NCBI RefSeq assembly: GCF_022984075.1
Contig: NZ_JALAAD010000001.1
Location: forward strand, 1,220,455 to 1,284,454
Direction of reading: 5' to 3'
Source: Synechococcus sp. C9
GTDB lineage: Bacteria > Cyanobacteriota > Cyanobacteriia > Gloeomargaritales > Gloeomargaritaceae
Length of the DNA stretch: 64,000 nucleotides
The notes below the pieces were generated by a model. That model worked only from the letters and a program-made list of their open reading frames with translations, did not search any database and was not told the origin of the DNA. A program made the position numbers and the translations under genes. Shown here one piece after another: positions 18,777-28,426 of the stretch; the first letter of the stretch is position 1, and each line of letters starts with the position of its first letter.

Positions 18777-20126
18777 CTAGGGGCGGGCACGCCCTGGCAG
18801 TTCCTCTAACCCCTCCAAATAAGCCTCCAACCACCCCGTACCGGCAGTCATCGGCACCGAGTCCGGCAGTTCCACCACCAGCAGATAGCCCAAAAGGGTG
18901 CCCCCGCTTGCTTGATCCAACACCCGCAGAATGTCCCCCATATCCCCCTGGTGCAATTCCCCTTGGGGCGTGTACAATTCCAGGGCGGTCAAACACCCCA
19001 AAGCCGGGTTCCATTGGTGCTCCACCCCCGCCGGCCGGGTGAACAATTCCGGCGCATCCCCCGTGCCATGAATCCGCAGTAACCCCCGCCCCAACCGCCC
19101 CGCATAGTAACTCTGGTGCAGAGGAGCATAATCCCGCCAACTGGGGGGCAATCGTTCCTGGTAAGCAGTCAGGCTCGGAGCTGGTTCCCCAGGGAAAAAC
19201 TCCGGCGCTCCCGCCTCTAACGGTAAAAATAATTTCACCAGGGGAAACTGCCCATAGGCACGAAATAGCTCCCCCGGACGGGTGGCCGTAACGCCTGCGA
19301 CCCGTTGCAAACCCTGGGGGGTCTGGCCGTAGGTAAACGCCCAATCCAACCCATACACCGATTGCAACAGGAGTTGCCGTGACCACAATTGCCCCCCTTC
19401 CCGATAAAATTCCCCCTGGTAATCTTTGACAATGAAGGTACAGGGTTGCCAGCGATTGGTGCGACAAAATACATAAAGTTGCATCTCGCCGGGTTGGGCT
19501 TGCCAGGCCAAGAGTTCCGATAGGGGCGGCAGGGGTAACGGCGTTTGCGCCAGTTCTTGGAGTACGATTGCCAACAAGTCAGGAGGCTGGGGAAACCGCT
19601 GGCGAGTTTGGGTGAGCCATTGGCTGGTCTGCGCCGGGGTGAGGCTACCACTGCGAACGAGGGCATTCAACGCCAGGGCTACCCACCGGGGATGGGGGCT
19701 GGTCTGTACCACCTGTGTCAAACTGGCTTGGAGTTGGGGACGGGTCGCCGGATACTGCCGGATGTACAAATTACTGACTTGCAGGGCTTGGGTAATGATT
19801 TTGGTTTCGGTGGGAGTGGGATGTTGCGCCTGGGAACGTCCCAAAATGTCACGCAATGCCTGGAAGACATCGGGGTGTTGGGGTTGTTGCAAAGCGGTTG
19901 CCCACAGGAGTCGCCGCCAATGGGTTTCCCAGTCTGGCGTGAGGGGGTAACGGCGGCGGTCGTAGTGCTGGGGTTGCACGCGTTGCCGTTCCCGTGCTAG
20001 TTGCTCCTGACGGGCGGCTTGGGTGGCCAGGGGTTGGGGTTGTCCCTGGAGGGGTGGGGCGGTGGTGGCCCAAATCAGCATTGCGCCCACGCAGGTATTA
20101 AGATAAAACTTAAATACGCACATCAT
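18777..20126 (-). CDS. Cyanobacterial secreted protein of unknown function
   Basis: 449 residues from ATG 20126, with an N-terminal signal-like segment ([20 protein letters not shown]). The N-terminal half is helical and Gln/Arg-rich; the C-terminal half is beta-rich with aromatic residues. No catalytic motif was recognised. It diverges from ndhL with only 14 bp between start codons, so the two promoters must overlap or lie within the genes. Confidence 0.65.
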   Translation of the reverse strand: MMCVFKFYLNTCVGAMLIWATTAPPLQGQPQPLATQAARQEQLARERQRVQPQHYDRRRYPLTPDWETHWRRLLWATALQQPQHPDVFQALRDILGRSQAQHPTPTETKIITQALQVSNLYIRQYPATRPQLQASLTQVVQTSPHPRWVALALNALVRSGSLTPAQTSQWLTQTRQRFPQPPDLLAIVLQELAQTPLPLPPLSELLAWQAQPGEMQLYVFCRTNRWQPCTFIVKDYQGEFYREGGQLWSRQLLLQSVYGLDWAFTYGQTPQGLQRVAGVTATRPGELFRAYGQFPLVKLFLPLEAGAPEFFPGEPAPSLTAYQERLPPSWRDYAPLHQSYYAGRLGRGLLRIHGTGDAPELFTRPAGVEHQWNPALGCLTALELYTPQGELHQGDMGDILRVLDQASGGTLLGYLLVVELPDSVPMTAGTGWLEAYLEGLEELPGRARP

Positions 20127-20140
20127 GGCGGGGTAAAGCG

Positions 20141-20350
20141 ATGGATGTCCTAATTTTGTATGGTGGTTTGGCTGTTGCTTATTTAATGGTATTCCCCCTA
20201 GCAACTTATTTCTATCTCAACAAACGCTGGTATGTGGCCAGTTCCTTGGAGCGGGCGTTTATGTATTTTCTCGTATTTTTCTTTTTCCCGGGCTTACTGC
20301 TATGGGGGCCCCTGCTCAATTTTCGGAATCAGCCCCGTTCTTTGCCTTAA
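20141..20350 (+). CDS. ndhL: NAD(P)H-quinone oxidoreductase subunit L
   Basis: 69 residues with two to three membrane segments and the highly characteristic [29 protein letters not shown] signature of NdhL. It is a small membrane subunit of the cyanobacterial NDH-1 complex used in cyclic electron flow, respiration and CO2 uptake. The length matches the family. The core ndhC-K-J genes lie at 58-59.6 kb. Confidence 0.93.
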   Translation: MDVLILYGGLAVAYLMVFPLATYFYLNKRWYVASSLERAFMYFLVFFFFPGLLLWGPLLNFRNQPRSLP

Positions 20351-20470
20351 GGGCATGGTTACAGTAGGGGAATTACGCCCTTACTACCGCTCCAGAACAT
20401 ATAGCTATCCGATTGGATTAACGTTAGCGGGTACCCCTGCACATTGCGTTTTCAATTCAGTGAGAACCGC

Positions 20471-20563
20471 TATAGCAATCCTACTTGATTAACGAACGGA
20501 AATTCCGCAGAACCAAATACGGGGGCGGTGCCCCTGCGACCCATTTTTAGAAGTGCCCTTTAG
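20471..20563. repeat. R1 dispersed repeat with alternative right end
   Basis: The left end TATAGCAATCCTACTTGATT and core CGGGGGCGGTGCCCCTGCGA match other R1 copies. The right end is TTTTTAGAAGTGCCC, the reverse complement of the start of the copy at 6820, defining a sub-variant. Confidence 0.75.
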
Positions 20564-20564
20564 G

Positions 20565-20681
20565 TACAGTCTTTTAAGTGCTTATGGGATACAGTTGAAC
20601 CCCACTTGCCGTGAGTCAATTATTCTGAGCCTTGAGAATGATGGAGGCTTTTTGTATCCTTTAATTGATAAATAGACTGTA
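20565..20681. repeat. R3 hairpin element, copy 1
   Basis: 117 bp bounded by TACAGTCTTTT and AATAGACTGTA (inverted). A nested inner inverted repeat is GGATACA/TGTATCC, so the element can fold into a long interrupted hairpin. Copy 2 is at 31342-31464 and a left half is at 35873-35914. It carries no coding sequence. Confidence 0.75.
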
Positions 20682-20904
20682 TGTGATAAAGGCTTATGGC
20701 TACACCACATTTTACTAGCGAAGAACTGCATTGTTTAACTATTTGGGAGCCGTTCTCCCAATGCCTGGGTTGGTAATCGAGTGAATTTTGAGGAATGCTC
20801 TGCCCGACTGTGATAGAACGCACAGGTCAATGTGAACTGACCTCACCCCCTGTCTGGGAACCTGAAGTATAGAATAAGGGCAAGTTATCAAGGAACAGCG
20901 AACG

Positions 20905-23900
20905 ATGAAGGGCAAGCATTTTGTAGGGTGGGCGTTGGCGGCGAGTGTTTTAGTGGGGGTGCCGGTGGGCATATATCCGTCCCAACCCGTGTTGGCACAA
21001 TCATTTGCACTGCAAGAAGCTGACCGGCTAAATGAATTGGGAATGGAACAATATCGAAAAGCTCAATATGCTCAAGCTCTGGAGTCATTTCAGCGCAGTT
21101 TGGCGATAAGGGAACAAGCCCTGGGTGCCAACCACCCGGATGTAGCTACTGCCCTCAACAACTTGGCGTTTTTGTATGAAGCCCAAGGGCAATACAGTAA
21201 GGCGGAACCGTTGTACCAGCGCAGTTTGGCGATTTTGGAACAAGCCCTGGGTGCCAACCACCCGGATGTGGCTGTGTCCCTCCACAACTTGGCGGGGTTG
21301 TATCGCTCCCAAGGGCAATACAGTAAGGCGGAACCGTTGTACCAGCGCAGTTTGGCGATCAGGGAACAAGCCCTGGGTGCCAACCACCCGGATGTGGCTG
21401 TGTCCCTCAACAACTTGGCGGTGTTGTATCGCTCCCAAGGGCAATACAGTAAGGCGGAACCGTTGGTCCAGCGCAGTTTGGCGATTTGGGAACAAGCCCT
21501 GGGTGCCAACCACCCGGATGTAGCTACTGCCCTCAACAACTTGGCGGGGTTGTATGAAGCCCAAGGGCAATACAGTAAGGCGGAACCGTTGTACCAGCGC
21601 AGTTTGGCGATTTGGGAACAAGCCCTGGGTGCCAACCACCCCAATGTAGCTACTGCCCTCAACAACTTGGCGGGGTTGTATCGCTCCCAAGGGCAATACA
21701 GTAAGGCGGAACCGTTGTACCAGCGCAGTTTGGCGATTTTGGAACAAGCCCTGGGTGCCAACCACCCCAATGTAGCTACTGCCCTCAACAACTTGGCGGG
21801 GTTGTATCGCTCCCAAGGGCAATACAGTAAGGCGGAACCGTTGTACCAGCGCAGTTTGGCGATTTGGGAACAAGCCCTGGGTGCCAACCACCCGGATGTG
21901 GCATCATCCCTCAACAACTTGGCGGTGTTGTATGAAGCCCAAGGGCAATACAGTAAGGCGGAACCGTTGTACCAGCGCAGTTTGGCGATCAGGGAACAAG
22001 CCCTGGGTGCCAACCACCCGGATGTGGCTGCGTCCCTCAACAACTTGGCGGCGTTGTATCGCTCCCAAGGGCAATACAGTAAGGCGGAACCGTTGTACCA
22101 GCGCAGTTTAGCGATTTTGGAACAAGCCCTGGGTGCCAACCACCCCAATGTAGCTACTGCCCTCAACAACTTGGCGAATTTGTACCAACGGCAAGGGCAA
22201 TACAGTAAGGCGGAACCGTTGGTCCAGCGCAGTTTGGCGATTTGGGAACAAGCCCTGGGTGCCAACCACCCGGATGTGGCTGTGTCCCTCAACAACTTGG
22301 CGGTGTTGTATGAAGCCCAAGGGCAATACAGTAAGGCGGAACCGTTGTACCAGCGCAGTTTGGCGATTTGGGAACAAGCCCTGGGTGCCAACCACCCGGA
22401 TGTGGCTAGGTCCCTCAACAACTTGGCGGGGTTGTATTGGAGCCAAAATCAAACAGAACCAGCCTTGATCCGTTTGGCACGGGCGTTAGACATTGAAGAA
22501 ACCAACCTGGCACAAAACTTGGTCATCGGCTCGGAAGAGGACAAACGTGCGTACCTCAAGACCTTTTCTGGCTCAACTCATGCAGCCATTTCGTTTCACC
22601 TGCAATTTGCTCCCACCAACCCCCAAGCGGCTCGTCTGGCTCTGACCACGATTCTGCGCCGCAAAGGACGGGTACTCGATGCCCTCAGCCAAAACTTGAA
22701 TCGCTTGCGCCAACAACTCAGCCCTGCTGACCAGGAACGGCTCACCCGCCTGTCCGCCCTGCGCACTCAAGTCGCTCAAATCGCCTTCAACCCCAACCCC
22801 ACCGACCAGCAACGTCAGCAATTGCAACTTTTGAACACCCAAGCGGAACAAATTGAAGCGGAACTCAACCGGAGCAGTAGCGCCTTTGCCCAAACCACTC
22901 AAAAAGTCACCCTGGAAGCCGTTCAAAAAGCCATCCCTGCCAATGCCGCTTTGGTCGAGTTTATCGAGTACCAACCCTTCAATCCCAAAGCACCCCAAGG
23001 TCAACGTTGGGGTTCCCCCCGCTATGCGGTCTATGTTCTCACCGCTACGGGTGAACCCCGGTTTGCGGATTTAGGCAGTGCCAGTGAGATAGATGCCTTG
23101 GTGAGCCAGTACTACAATGTGATCCGTGATCCTAGGCTTCCCCGTGAGCCATTGCGGAATCTTGATGCCAAAATCATGGCACCCGTGCGGCAATGGGTGG
23201 GTAACAATGTTAACCATCTGCTTATCGCCCCCGACGGTCAACTCAACCTGGTGTCCTTCGCCGCCTTAGTGGACGAAAAAAACCGATACCTCGTTGAAAA
23301 CTATTTAATTACCTACCTGACTTCCGGGCGGGATTTACTGCGCTTGCAGAGTACCGCTCCCAAAGCCAATCCCCCCTTGATTGTCGCCGATCCCGTTTTT
23401 GACAAACCCGGCAGTAATCCAGTGCAAATTGCCAGTGCCGACCGAGGTAATTTACGTTCTGTTGATTTGACTACCTTGAAATTTGGTGCCTTACCTGGCA
23501 CCGCTATTGAAGGGGAAACCATTACCAAGTTACTTCCTAATAGCCGGTTGTTTACCCAAGCCCAGGCAACAGAAGCGGTAGTAAAAACCAGTAGCAACCC
23601 CCGGATATTGCACCTGGCGACCCACGGCTTTTTCCTCAAATCTGCCCCCACCACCCAAGCCAAGGATGGCAGTCGGAATTTACCGAATGAGAACCCACTG
23701 TTGCGCTCCGGGTTAGCCTTTTCCGGGTTCAACGTGCGGCAGGGGGGCGGAGACGACGGGGTGTTGACCGCTTTAGAAATCACCGGCATGGACTTGCGGG
23801 GCACCCAGTTGGTTGTGTTATCCGCCTGTGAGACGGGATTGGGGGATGTGCAGAGTGGGGAAGGGGTGTACGGATTGCGGCGGGCGTTTACATTAGCAGG

Positions 23901-24114
23901 GGCGCAGTCCCAAGTGATGACCCTGTGGCGGGTGGATGACGAAGCGACCAAAGACTTGATGGTGAACTATTACCAGCGGCTGAGCAAAGGGGAAGGCAGG
24001 GGGGAAGCCCTGCGGCAAGCCCAATTGACCATGCTGAGAAGCCCGAATTATGCCCATCCCAAATACTGGTCAGGGATGATTCCCGTCGGAGATTGGCGGG
24101 GGATGAGTCCTTAG
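20905..24114 (+). CDS. Secreted TPR-CHAT caspase-like protein
   Basis: 1069 residues. A signal peptide (MKGKHFVGWALAASVLVGVP...VLAQ) is followed by eleven near-identical 42-residue kinesin-light-chain-type TPR units (consensus YSKAEPLYQRSLAIxEQALG, ANHPDVAxxLNNLAxLY). A coiled-coil-rich linker (about 530-680) follows, then a C-terminal CHAT protease domain with the His in LHLATHGFF and the Cys in LSACETGLGD, and a terminal SPNYAHPKYWSGMIPVGDW motif. CHAT proteins are caspase-like proteases. The signal peptide implies action outside the cytoplasm. An R3 element lies 224 bp upstream. Confidence 0.93.
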   Translation: MKGKHFVGWALAASVLVGVPVGIYPSQPVLAQSFALQEADRLNELGMEQYRKAQYAQALESFQRSLAIREQALGANHPDVATALNNLAFLYEAQGQYSKAEPLYQRSLAILEQALGANHPDVAVSLHNLAGLYRSQGQYSKAEPLYQRSLAIREQALGANHPDVAVSLNNLAVLYRSQGQYSKAEPLVQRSLAIWEQALGANHPDVATALNNLAGLYEAQGQYSKAEPLYQRSLAIWEQALGANHPNVATALNNLAGLYRSQGQYSKAEPLYQRSLAILEQALGANHPNVATALNNLAGLYRSQGQYSKAEPLYQRSLAIWEQALGANHPDVASSLNNLAVLYEAQGQYSKAEPLYQRSLAIREQALGANHPDVAASLNNLAALYRSQGQYSKAEPLYQRSLAILEQALGANHPNVATALNNLANLYQRQGQYSKAEPLVQRSLAIWEQALGANHPDVAVSLNNLAVLYEAQGQYSKAEPLYQRSLAIWEQALGANHPDVARSLNNLAGLYWSQNQTEPALIRLARALDIEETNLAQNLVIGSEEDKRAYLKTFSGSTHAAISFHLQFAPTNPQAARLALTTILRRKGRVLDALSQNLNRLRQQLSPADQERLTRLSALRTQVAQIAFNPNPTDQQRQQLQLLNTQAEQIEAELNRSSSAFAQTTQKVTLEAVQKAIPANAALVEFIEYQPFNPKAPQGQRWGSPRYAVYVLTATGEPRFADLGSASEIDALVSQYYNVIRDPRLPREPLRNLDAKIMAPVRQWVGNNVNHLLIAPDGQLNLVSFAALVDEKNRYLVENYLITYLTSGRDLLRLQSTAPKANPPLIVADPVFDKPGSNPVQIASADRGNLRSVDLTTLKFGALPGTAIEGETITKLLPNSRLFTQAQATEAVVKTSSNPRILHLATHGFFLKSAPTTQAKDGSRNLPNENPLLRSGLAFSGFNVRQGGGDDGVLTALEITGMDLRGTQLVVLSACETGLGDVQSGEGVYGLRRAFTLAGAQSQVMTLWRVDDEATKDLMVNYYQRLSKGEGRGEALRQAQLTMLRSPNYAHPKYWSGMIPVGDWRGMSP
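21067..22452 (+). repeat. Eleven tandem 126-bp TPR-coding repeats
   Basis: Eleven uninterrupted 126-bp units within the CHAT gene. Units differ mainly at a few positions (Leu/Arg/Trp after SLAI; Asp/Asn in NHPDVA; EA/RS/QR before QGQ). DNA identity between units is very high, so copy number can change by slippage or recombination, and assembly across it needs long reads. Confidence 0.97.
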
Positions 24115-24432
24115 TCAAATTTTGAGAATGCTAATTGGGCGGCACTCAGCTCAGTGTCAAAGGGGAGCTTATCCTGGCAATATGTCCGTGGTGAAGGCAC
24201 AAAGTAACCCTAACTGAGTCCAGAACATGAGTTGCATGCGGGACACTGCCCCTGTATAATGAAAGATTTTTTGTGGAAATCAAACCTTTTTACACCAAAG
24301 GAATGCAAAATTTAAGAGTACCTAAAAAGTGTCTTTTTCTATGTAGAATAACCATATCTAAAATCGTGGAATCCTAAACAAAGCTACTGAGCGTTGTGCC
24401 CCTAGAAGGATGTGCTATTCTGAGGATTAGGC
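24115..24432. other. Intergenic region without a recognised feature
   Basis: About 320 AT-rich bp between the CHAT gene and the methylase fragment. A short GGGACACTGCCCCTG stretch resembles the R1 core. I see no gene, RNA or certain promoter. Confidence 0.5.
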
Positions 24433-24828
24433 GTGAGCGCCGCGGTGGATCGGGAAATTACGGCCCTGGGCATCGAACACGACGAACAGGGCAACCGCGC
24501 CAAAGCCTATTTGTATTGCTTAGAAACCCGCTGCCCCCATACCGGCTGGATGGTGCCCCTCGCCCCCAGTTGGATTGTTTCTAAACAAAGAAACGTCATC
24601 GCCAAGTTAATTCCCAATTACGAACAAAAACGTTTTGAAATTGAAGAAGTGGATAGCGATGAAGTGATGGCGCACCTGCGGGATTTGGTGCCGGATTATC
24701 ACCATCGCCGGGAAGATTTAATGGTGTTTTGTCAATACATTACTCAGAAACGAAAACAGCGCTTTCCCGAAGAGGCTTCAGCCGCTGGGATATTGCTTGC
24801 CCTCATTAGAAATGAACGCTTGGGGTAA
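24433..24828 (+). pseudogene. Fragment of a COG1743/DUF1156-type DNA methylase
   Basis: 131 residues from GTG. The stretch GIEHDEQGNRAKAYLYCLET, RCPHTGWMVPLAPSWIVSK and AKLIPNYEQKRFEIE resembles an internal, zinc-ribbon-containing portion of large adenine-specific DNA methylases (COG1743), which are about 900 residues. Catalytic methylase motifs (DPPY, SAM-binding) are absent. The final 50 residues are unlike the methylase. It is most likely a remnant of a lost modification gene, next to a helicase of a kind that accompanies such methylases. Confidence 0.65.
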
Positions 24829-24833
24829 AGAGT

Positions 24834-25202
24834 TCACTTCTGAATAGGGAGAATGCGCACCCTAGAGTTGAGATAATCTATGCTCATCAAAGCACCACTT
24901 TCCAAGTAGTCCTGAAATTCTCGCAATGCTTCTATCACCACAGTGCCTATTTTGTTTGGCAATAGGTCTTGGGTTCTCAGTTGAATAACACTAGGGGCAT
25001 TTGCTTGAGTTGCTGCTAAGATTGCTCCAAAATCCAGATCATTGGTAAAAACTACATACCCCTGCTCTTTTGCCCATTGCAAAATTGTGGAATCACTTGC
25101 CCTTGGATCTCCTACACTTGACCAATGTAGAGCCTCTATGTTCTGGTCAGCAAACATTTGAATCCAATCAGGGGATAAGTTCATATCCACTAAAATTTTC
25201 AT
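24834..25202 (-). CDS. DUF5615 PIN-like toxin
   Basis: 122 residues beginning MKILVDMNLSPDW, with acidic residues in VDMN, ASDSTILQWA and FTNDLDFGAILA that match the Mut7-C/DUF5615 PIN-like nuclease pattern (Asp in the first strand, the NDxDF motif). These proteins act as predicted RNase toxins with a DUF433 antitoxin. Its ATG overlaps the stop of the DUF433 gene (ATGA), so they are coupled. It points opposite to the flanking methylase fragment and helicase. Confidence 0.85.
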   Translation of the reverse strand: MKILVDMNLSPDWIQMFADQNIEALHWSSVGDPRASDSTILQWAKEQGYVVFTNDLDFGAILAATQANAPSVIQLRTQDLLPNKIGTVVIEALREFQDYLESGALMSIDYLNSRVRILPIQK

Positions 25203-25435
25203 CGTACAATGAGAGGCAATTCTACTTCCTCAGCCCGCCATGCCGCATAAGCCAAAGCTTCATAAATATCCTCCAATTCCAAATAAGGATAGGCTTTTAA
25301 GATGTCCTCTGGAGAATGCCCTGCCGCTATCAGCCCGACAATTGTTCCAACCGTAACCCGTAAGCCTCTAATACAGGGCTTACCACCCATCACGGCTGGG
25401 TCGAAGGTAATTCGGGATAAGTGGACTGGATACAT
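25199..25435 (-). CDS. DUF433 antitoxin
   Basis: 78 residues with the DUF433 signature: ITFDPAVMGGKPCIRGLRVT, TVGTIVGLIAAGHSPEDIL and YPYLELEDIYEALAYAAWR. This is a winged-helix/HTH-type antitoxin (VapB45-like) that neutralises and autoregulates with DUF5615. It is the first gene of the pair, as usual for type II toxin-antitoxin systems. Confidence 0.9.
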   Translation of the reverse strand: MYPVHLSRITFDPAVMGGKPCIRGLRVTVGTIVGLIAAGHSPEDILKAYPYLELEDIYEALAYAAWRAEEVELPLIVR

Positions 25436-25634
25436 TTGCTTTGCGTGCTGTCTTTGTTTAATATACTAGAAACTCAAAGTGCCAAAAAGTTTCCTTTGAT
25501 AATCCTTAGCTTTTGGGCAAATTATTCCAGTTATAATACAGTTAACTGATTAATGGGAATGTTGCTATGCCAGAACTTGGTCTAAATGAAGCTCAACTGA
25601 AAGAGTTATCGCTAATTTTCCCTGATCTATAGCC

Positions 25635-28346
25635 ATGTCCAGCACTGCTTTTCTGCACCGTTTCAGTTCCCGCCAACAACGCCTCAGTCATGTCTTTCTC
25701 AAAGACCGTTTGGCAAAGGCACGAACCTATAAGCGCATTGCCGGTTATTTTCGCTCTTCCATTTTTGAATTAGTTACTGAAGAAATTGCTCATCTGGAAC
25801 AGGTGCAAATTGTCTGTAACAGTGACTTAGACCCCCACGATATTGCCATTGGTAAGGCTTCTCGACAAACCCGTGAAATGGCACTCAAAGAAAAATGGAA
25901 CCAAGAAACCGGAGAATTAATCACCAGCCTGTTGCAACGTCCCCGCTACCGTCAACTCTATGAGATTCTCAAAAGCGGCAAAGTCGAAGTGCGAGTGGTT
26001 TCAGCCGTAGATGCCCCCTTTCTCCACGGCAAAGCAGGTGTGATTGAGGCGAGGGACGGCACCAAATCCGCTTTTATCGGTAGCCTCAACGAAACCCGAC
26101 AGGGATGGCAAGAACACTATGAAATTGTCTGGGAAGACCAGTCGCCGGAGGGGGTCGCTTGGGTGGAGGCAGAGTTTCAGTATCTGTGGGAACGGAGTGT
26201 TCCTCTGCCTGAAGCGATTGTGGAAGAGGTAGGGCGACTCTCCCGCAAAGTGGAGGTATCTCTGGGAGATTTACAGCCCCTTGATGTTCCCAGAGCCGCA
26301 ATGGTAGAAGCACCTCTCTATCGTCGGGGTGAAGTTCTTAAACCGTGGCAACAATCGTTTGTGGAAATGTTCCTCGAACACCGAGAGTTGTATGGTGTAG
26401 TGCGACTCATTCTGGCAGATGAGGTGGGGCTGGGTAAAACCTTGTCTTTAGGGGTTGCGGCCATGGTGGCGTGCCTTTTGGCAGATGGCCCGGCTCTGAT
26501 TCTTTGTCCGGCTACCCTCTGTCAGCAGTGGCAAGTGGAACTTAAAGATAAGCTGGGCATTCCCTCGGCTGTTTGGCTTTCTAACCGCAAGGTATGGCAA
26601 GATGCCAACGGTCATATTATTAAAACCAAGGGAGCTGAAGATATTGGCCGTTGCCCCTATCAAATCGGCATTGTTTCCACAGGTTTGATCGTTCACAACG
26701 CCCCCGAAGCCCAATTCCTTTTGGAGCGACGCTTTGGGACTATTGTGTTGGATGAAGCTCATCGTGCTCGTTGTAGTCGCGGAGTCACGGTAAAAGAGCC
26801 GCAACCCAACAACCTTTTGAAGTTTATGGATAGAGCGGCCACCCAGTCCAAGCACGTCCTTTTGGGTACAGCTACCCCCATCCAAACCCATGTTGAGGAA
26901 CTGTGGGATCTGCTGGGAGTGCTCAACAGCGGTGCCGAGCATGTGTTGGGACGACGGCATCAGCAGTTGTGGCAGCAGACGCAAAGGATCCTGCCCATCT
27001 TGACAGGACAACAAGCAGTTACCGATGAATACTTTGCCTGGAACTTGCTCCGCAATCCCCTGCCGCCGTCCGTTGATGATCCCCTGTTTGACCACATCCG
27101 CAGTGACCTGAAACTCTCAAACAATCAATTCTTTACAGATAAACCCCTAACAGAATTAGAAGACTTTACCCGTCAAGAACTGCAAGATGCCTTAGCAGAG
27201 CGTCGGCAAGGACTGAGTTTTTTCCAACGACATAACCCCATTCTTCGCCATACCGTACTGCGTAAACGTGCCACGCTGGAGGAATTGGGTTTGCTGGAGC
27301 GGATTGCGGTTGACATCTGGCCGAGCGAGGGAGAACAATTGCCCATGTTCTCTGGACTAGGATTGCTCACCTCTCCTGAATTTGATGTCGCCTATGAAGC
27401 CGCCCAAGATTTTGCCACAGCCTTGCGCCAGCGTACCCAATCTGCTGGGTTTATGAAAACCATGATGCAAAGCCGGATTTGCTCCAGTATTGCCAGCGGC
27501 CTATCTACGGCTCAGAGACTGCTGGAAAAACGGCATTTTTTTGAGGAGGAAGAAGAAGATACCTGGTTGTTAGACAATCGCCCAGAGATTTTGGAGGCAG
27601 AATGCACCCATTTGGAACGCATTGTTAACACTTTGAGCCAAAAAAACACCGATCCCAAACTCGATGCCGTCCTCTATTTTCTCCAAGAACGGCACTGGTT
27701 GAATTTAGGGTGCATTATTTTCAGTCAGTATTTTGACACTGCCCATTGGGTCGCAACTAGCCTGACCGAGCGTCTGCCCCAGGAAAGTGTCGCCCTCTAT
27801 GCCGGTGTTGGCAAATCCGGTTTGTTTTTTGCGGGGGAATGGCGTAGTGTCGAGCGAGAAGACATCAAAAAAGCCGTGCGCGAGCGCACCATTCGGTTGG
27901 TGGTCGCCACCGATGCCGCCTGTGAAGGGCTGAACCTGCAAACCTTGGGTACGTTGATCAATGTCGATCTGCCCTGGAACCCCTCCCGCCTGGAGCAACG
28001 CATCGGACGGATCAAGCGCTTTGGACAAACCCGTGAGCGGGTGGATATGCTCAACCTCGTGTACCACGGCACCCGCGACGAAAAGGTATATGAGGTGCTT
28101 TCCCAGCGGATGAAAGACCGTTACGACTTGTTTGGTTCCCTACCCGATACCATCGAAGATGAATGGATTGAAGATATTGAAACCCTAGAGACTAAATTAC
28201 AAGAGTTTACAGAACGAAAGAAGCGTGCCAATGCTTTCGATTTGCGCTATGCCAGCACCGTAGAACCCAAAGGTTCCAAATGGGAAACCTGCGAAAAGGT
28301 ATTGTCCCGCCGAGATATTGTGGAACGGCTGTCGGAGGGATGGTAA
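25635..28346 (+). CDS. PLD-nuclease/SNF2 helicase fusion
   Basis: 903 residues. The N-terminal 200 residues form a phospholipase D-like nuclease half (HGKAGVIEARDGTKSAFIG, then SLNETRQG: the HxK...SxN motif). A SNF2-type SF2 helicase follows: ADEVGLGKTLSLG (Walker A), VLDEAHRARC (DEAH), LLGTATPIQT (motif III), FSQYFDTAHWV and ATDAACEGLNLQ with WNPSRLEQRIGRIKRFGQ (motif VI). Such helicases occur in phage-defence loci beside DNA methylases. A tiny frame at 25567-25632 (MPELGLNEAQLKELS...) immediately upstream may be a remnant or leader. The gene itself appears intact. Confidence 0.9.
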   Translation: MSSTAFLHRFSSRQQRLSHVFLKDRLAKARTYKRIAGYFRSSIFELVTEEIAHLEQVQIVCNSDLDPHDIAIGKASRQTREMALKEKWNQETGELITSLLQRPRYRQLYEILKSGKVEVRVVSAVDAPFLHGKAGVIEARDGTKSAFIGSLNETRQGWQEHYEIVWEDQSPEGVAWVEAEFQYLWERSVPLPEAIVEEVGRLSRKVEVSLGDLQPLDVPRAAMVEAPLYRRGEVLKPWQQSFVEMFLEHRELYGVVRLILADEVGLGKTLSLGVAAMVACLLADGPALILCPATLCQQWQVELKDKLGIPSAVWLSNRKVWQDANGHIIKTKGAEDIGRCPYQIGIVSTGLIVHNAPEAQFLLERRFGTIVLDEAHRARCSRGVTVKEPQPNNLLKFMDRAATQSKHVLLGTATPIQTHVEELWDLLGVLNSGAEHVLGRRHQQLWQQTQRILPILTGQQAVTDEYFAWNLLRNPLPPSVDDPLFDHIRSDLKLSNNQFFTDKPLTELEDFTRQELQDALAERRQGLSFFQRHNPILRHTVLRKRATLEELGLLERIAVDIWPSEGEQLPMFSGLGLLTSPEFDVAYEAAQDFATALRQRTQSAGFMKTMMQSRICSSIASGLSTAQRLLEKRHFFEEEEEDTWLLDNRPEILEAECTHLERIVNTLSQKNTDPKLDAVLYFLQERHWLNLGCIIFSQYFDTAHWVATSLTERLPQESVALYAGVGKSGLFFAGEWRSVEREDIKKAVRERTIRLVVATDAACEGLNLQTLGTLINVDLPWNPSRLEQRIGRIKRFGQTRERVDMLNLVYHGTRDEKVYEVLSQRMKDRYDLFGSLPDTIEDEWIEDIETLETKLQEFTERKKRANAFDLRYASTVEPKGSKWETCEKVLSRRDIVERLSEGW

Positions 28347-28426
28347 CCCTTCCTAGGAAATGTTGATCTTTTACTTAGAGGTTTGGCTGAGGGTAGCGAT
28401 GAGATTTTCTAATCAGACCGGGTATT

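Larger units (their letters stand above)
20351..20904. other. Repeat-rich intergenic region before the CHAT gene
   Basis: About 550 bp with no credible gene. It holds a right-truncated R1 repeat (20471-20563), immediately followed by a complete R3 hairpin element (20565-20681), and a small dispersed repeat fragment ATGGCTACACCACA near 20696. The last 200 bp before the CHAT gene show no certain promoter. Confidence 0.65.

Noticed and set aside
17785-19467. 560-residue Gly-rich frame spanning two genes
   Set aside because: It crosses the EamA gene and the secreted protein gene in another frame. The Gly richness comes from GC-rich codons read out of phase; a resemblance to glycine-zipper proteins is not real.
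20565-20681. R3 element as a retron non-coding RNA
   Set aside because: The nested inverted ends are suggestive, but there is no reverse transcriptase gene near either copy.
21090-22421. 443-residue antisense frame with perfect repeats in the CHAT gene
   Set aside because: The periodicity comes from the 126-bp TPR repeats; any stop-free frame there gives a repetitive product.
21067-22452. Tandem repeats as a CRISPR array
   Set aside because: The units are 126 bp, in frame and continuous coding TPRs, with no spacers or cas genes.
24433-28346. A complete DISARM or BREX locus
   Set aside because: Only a methylase scrap and one helicase are present; DUF1998, PglX/PglZ and other core genes are absent from the window.
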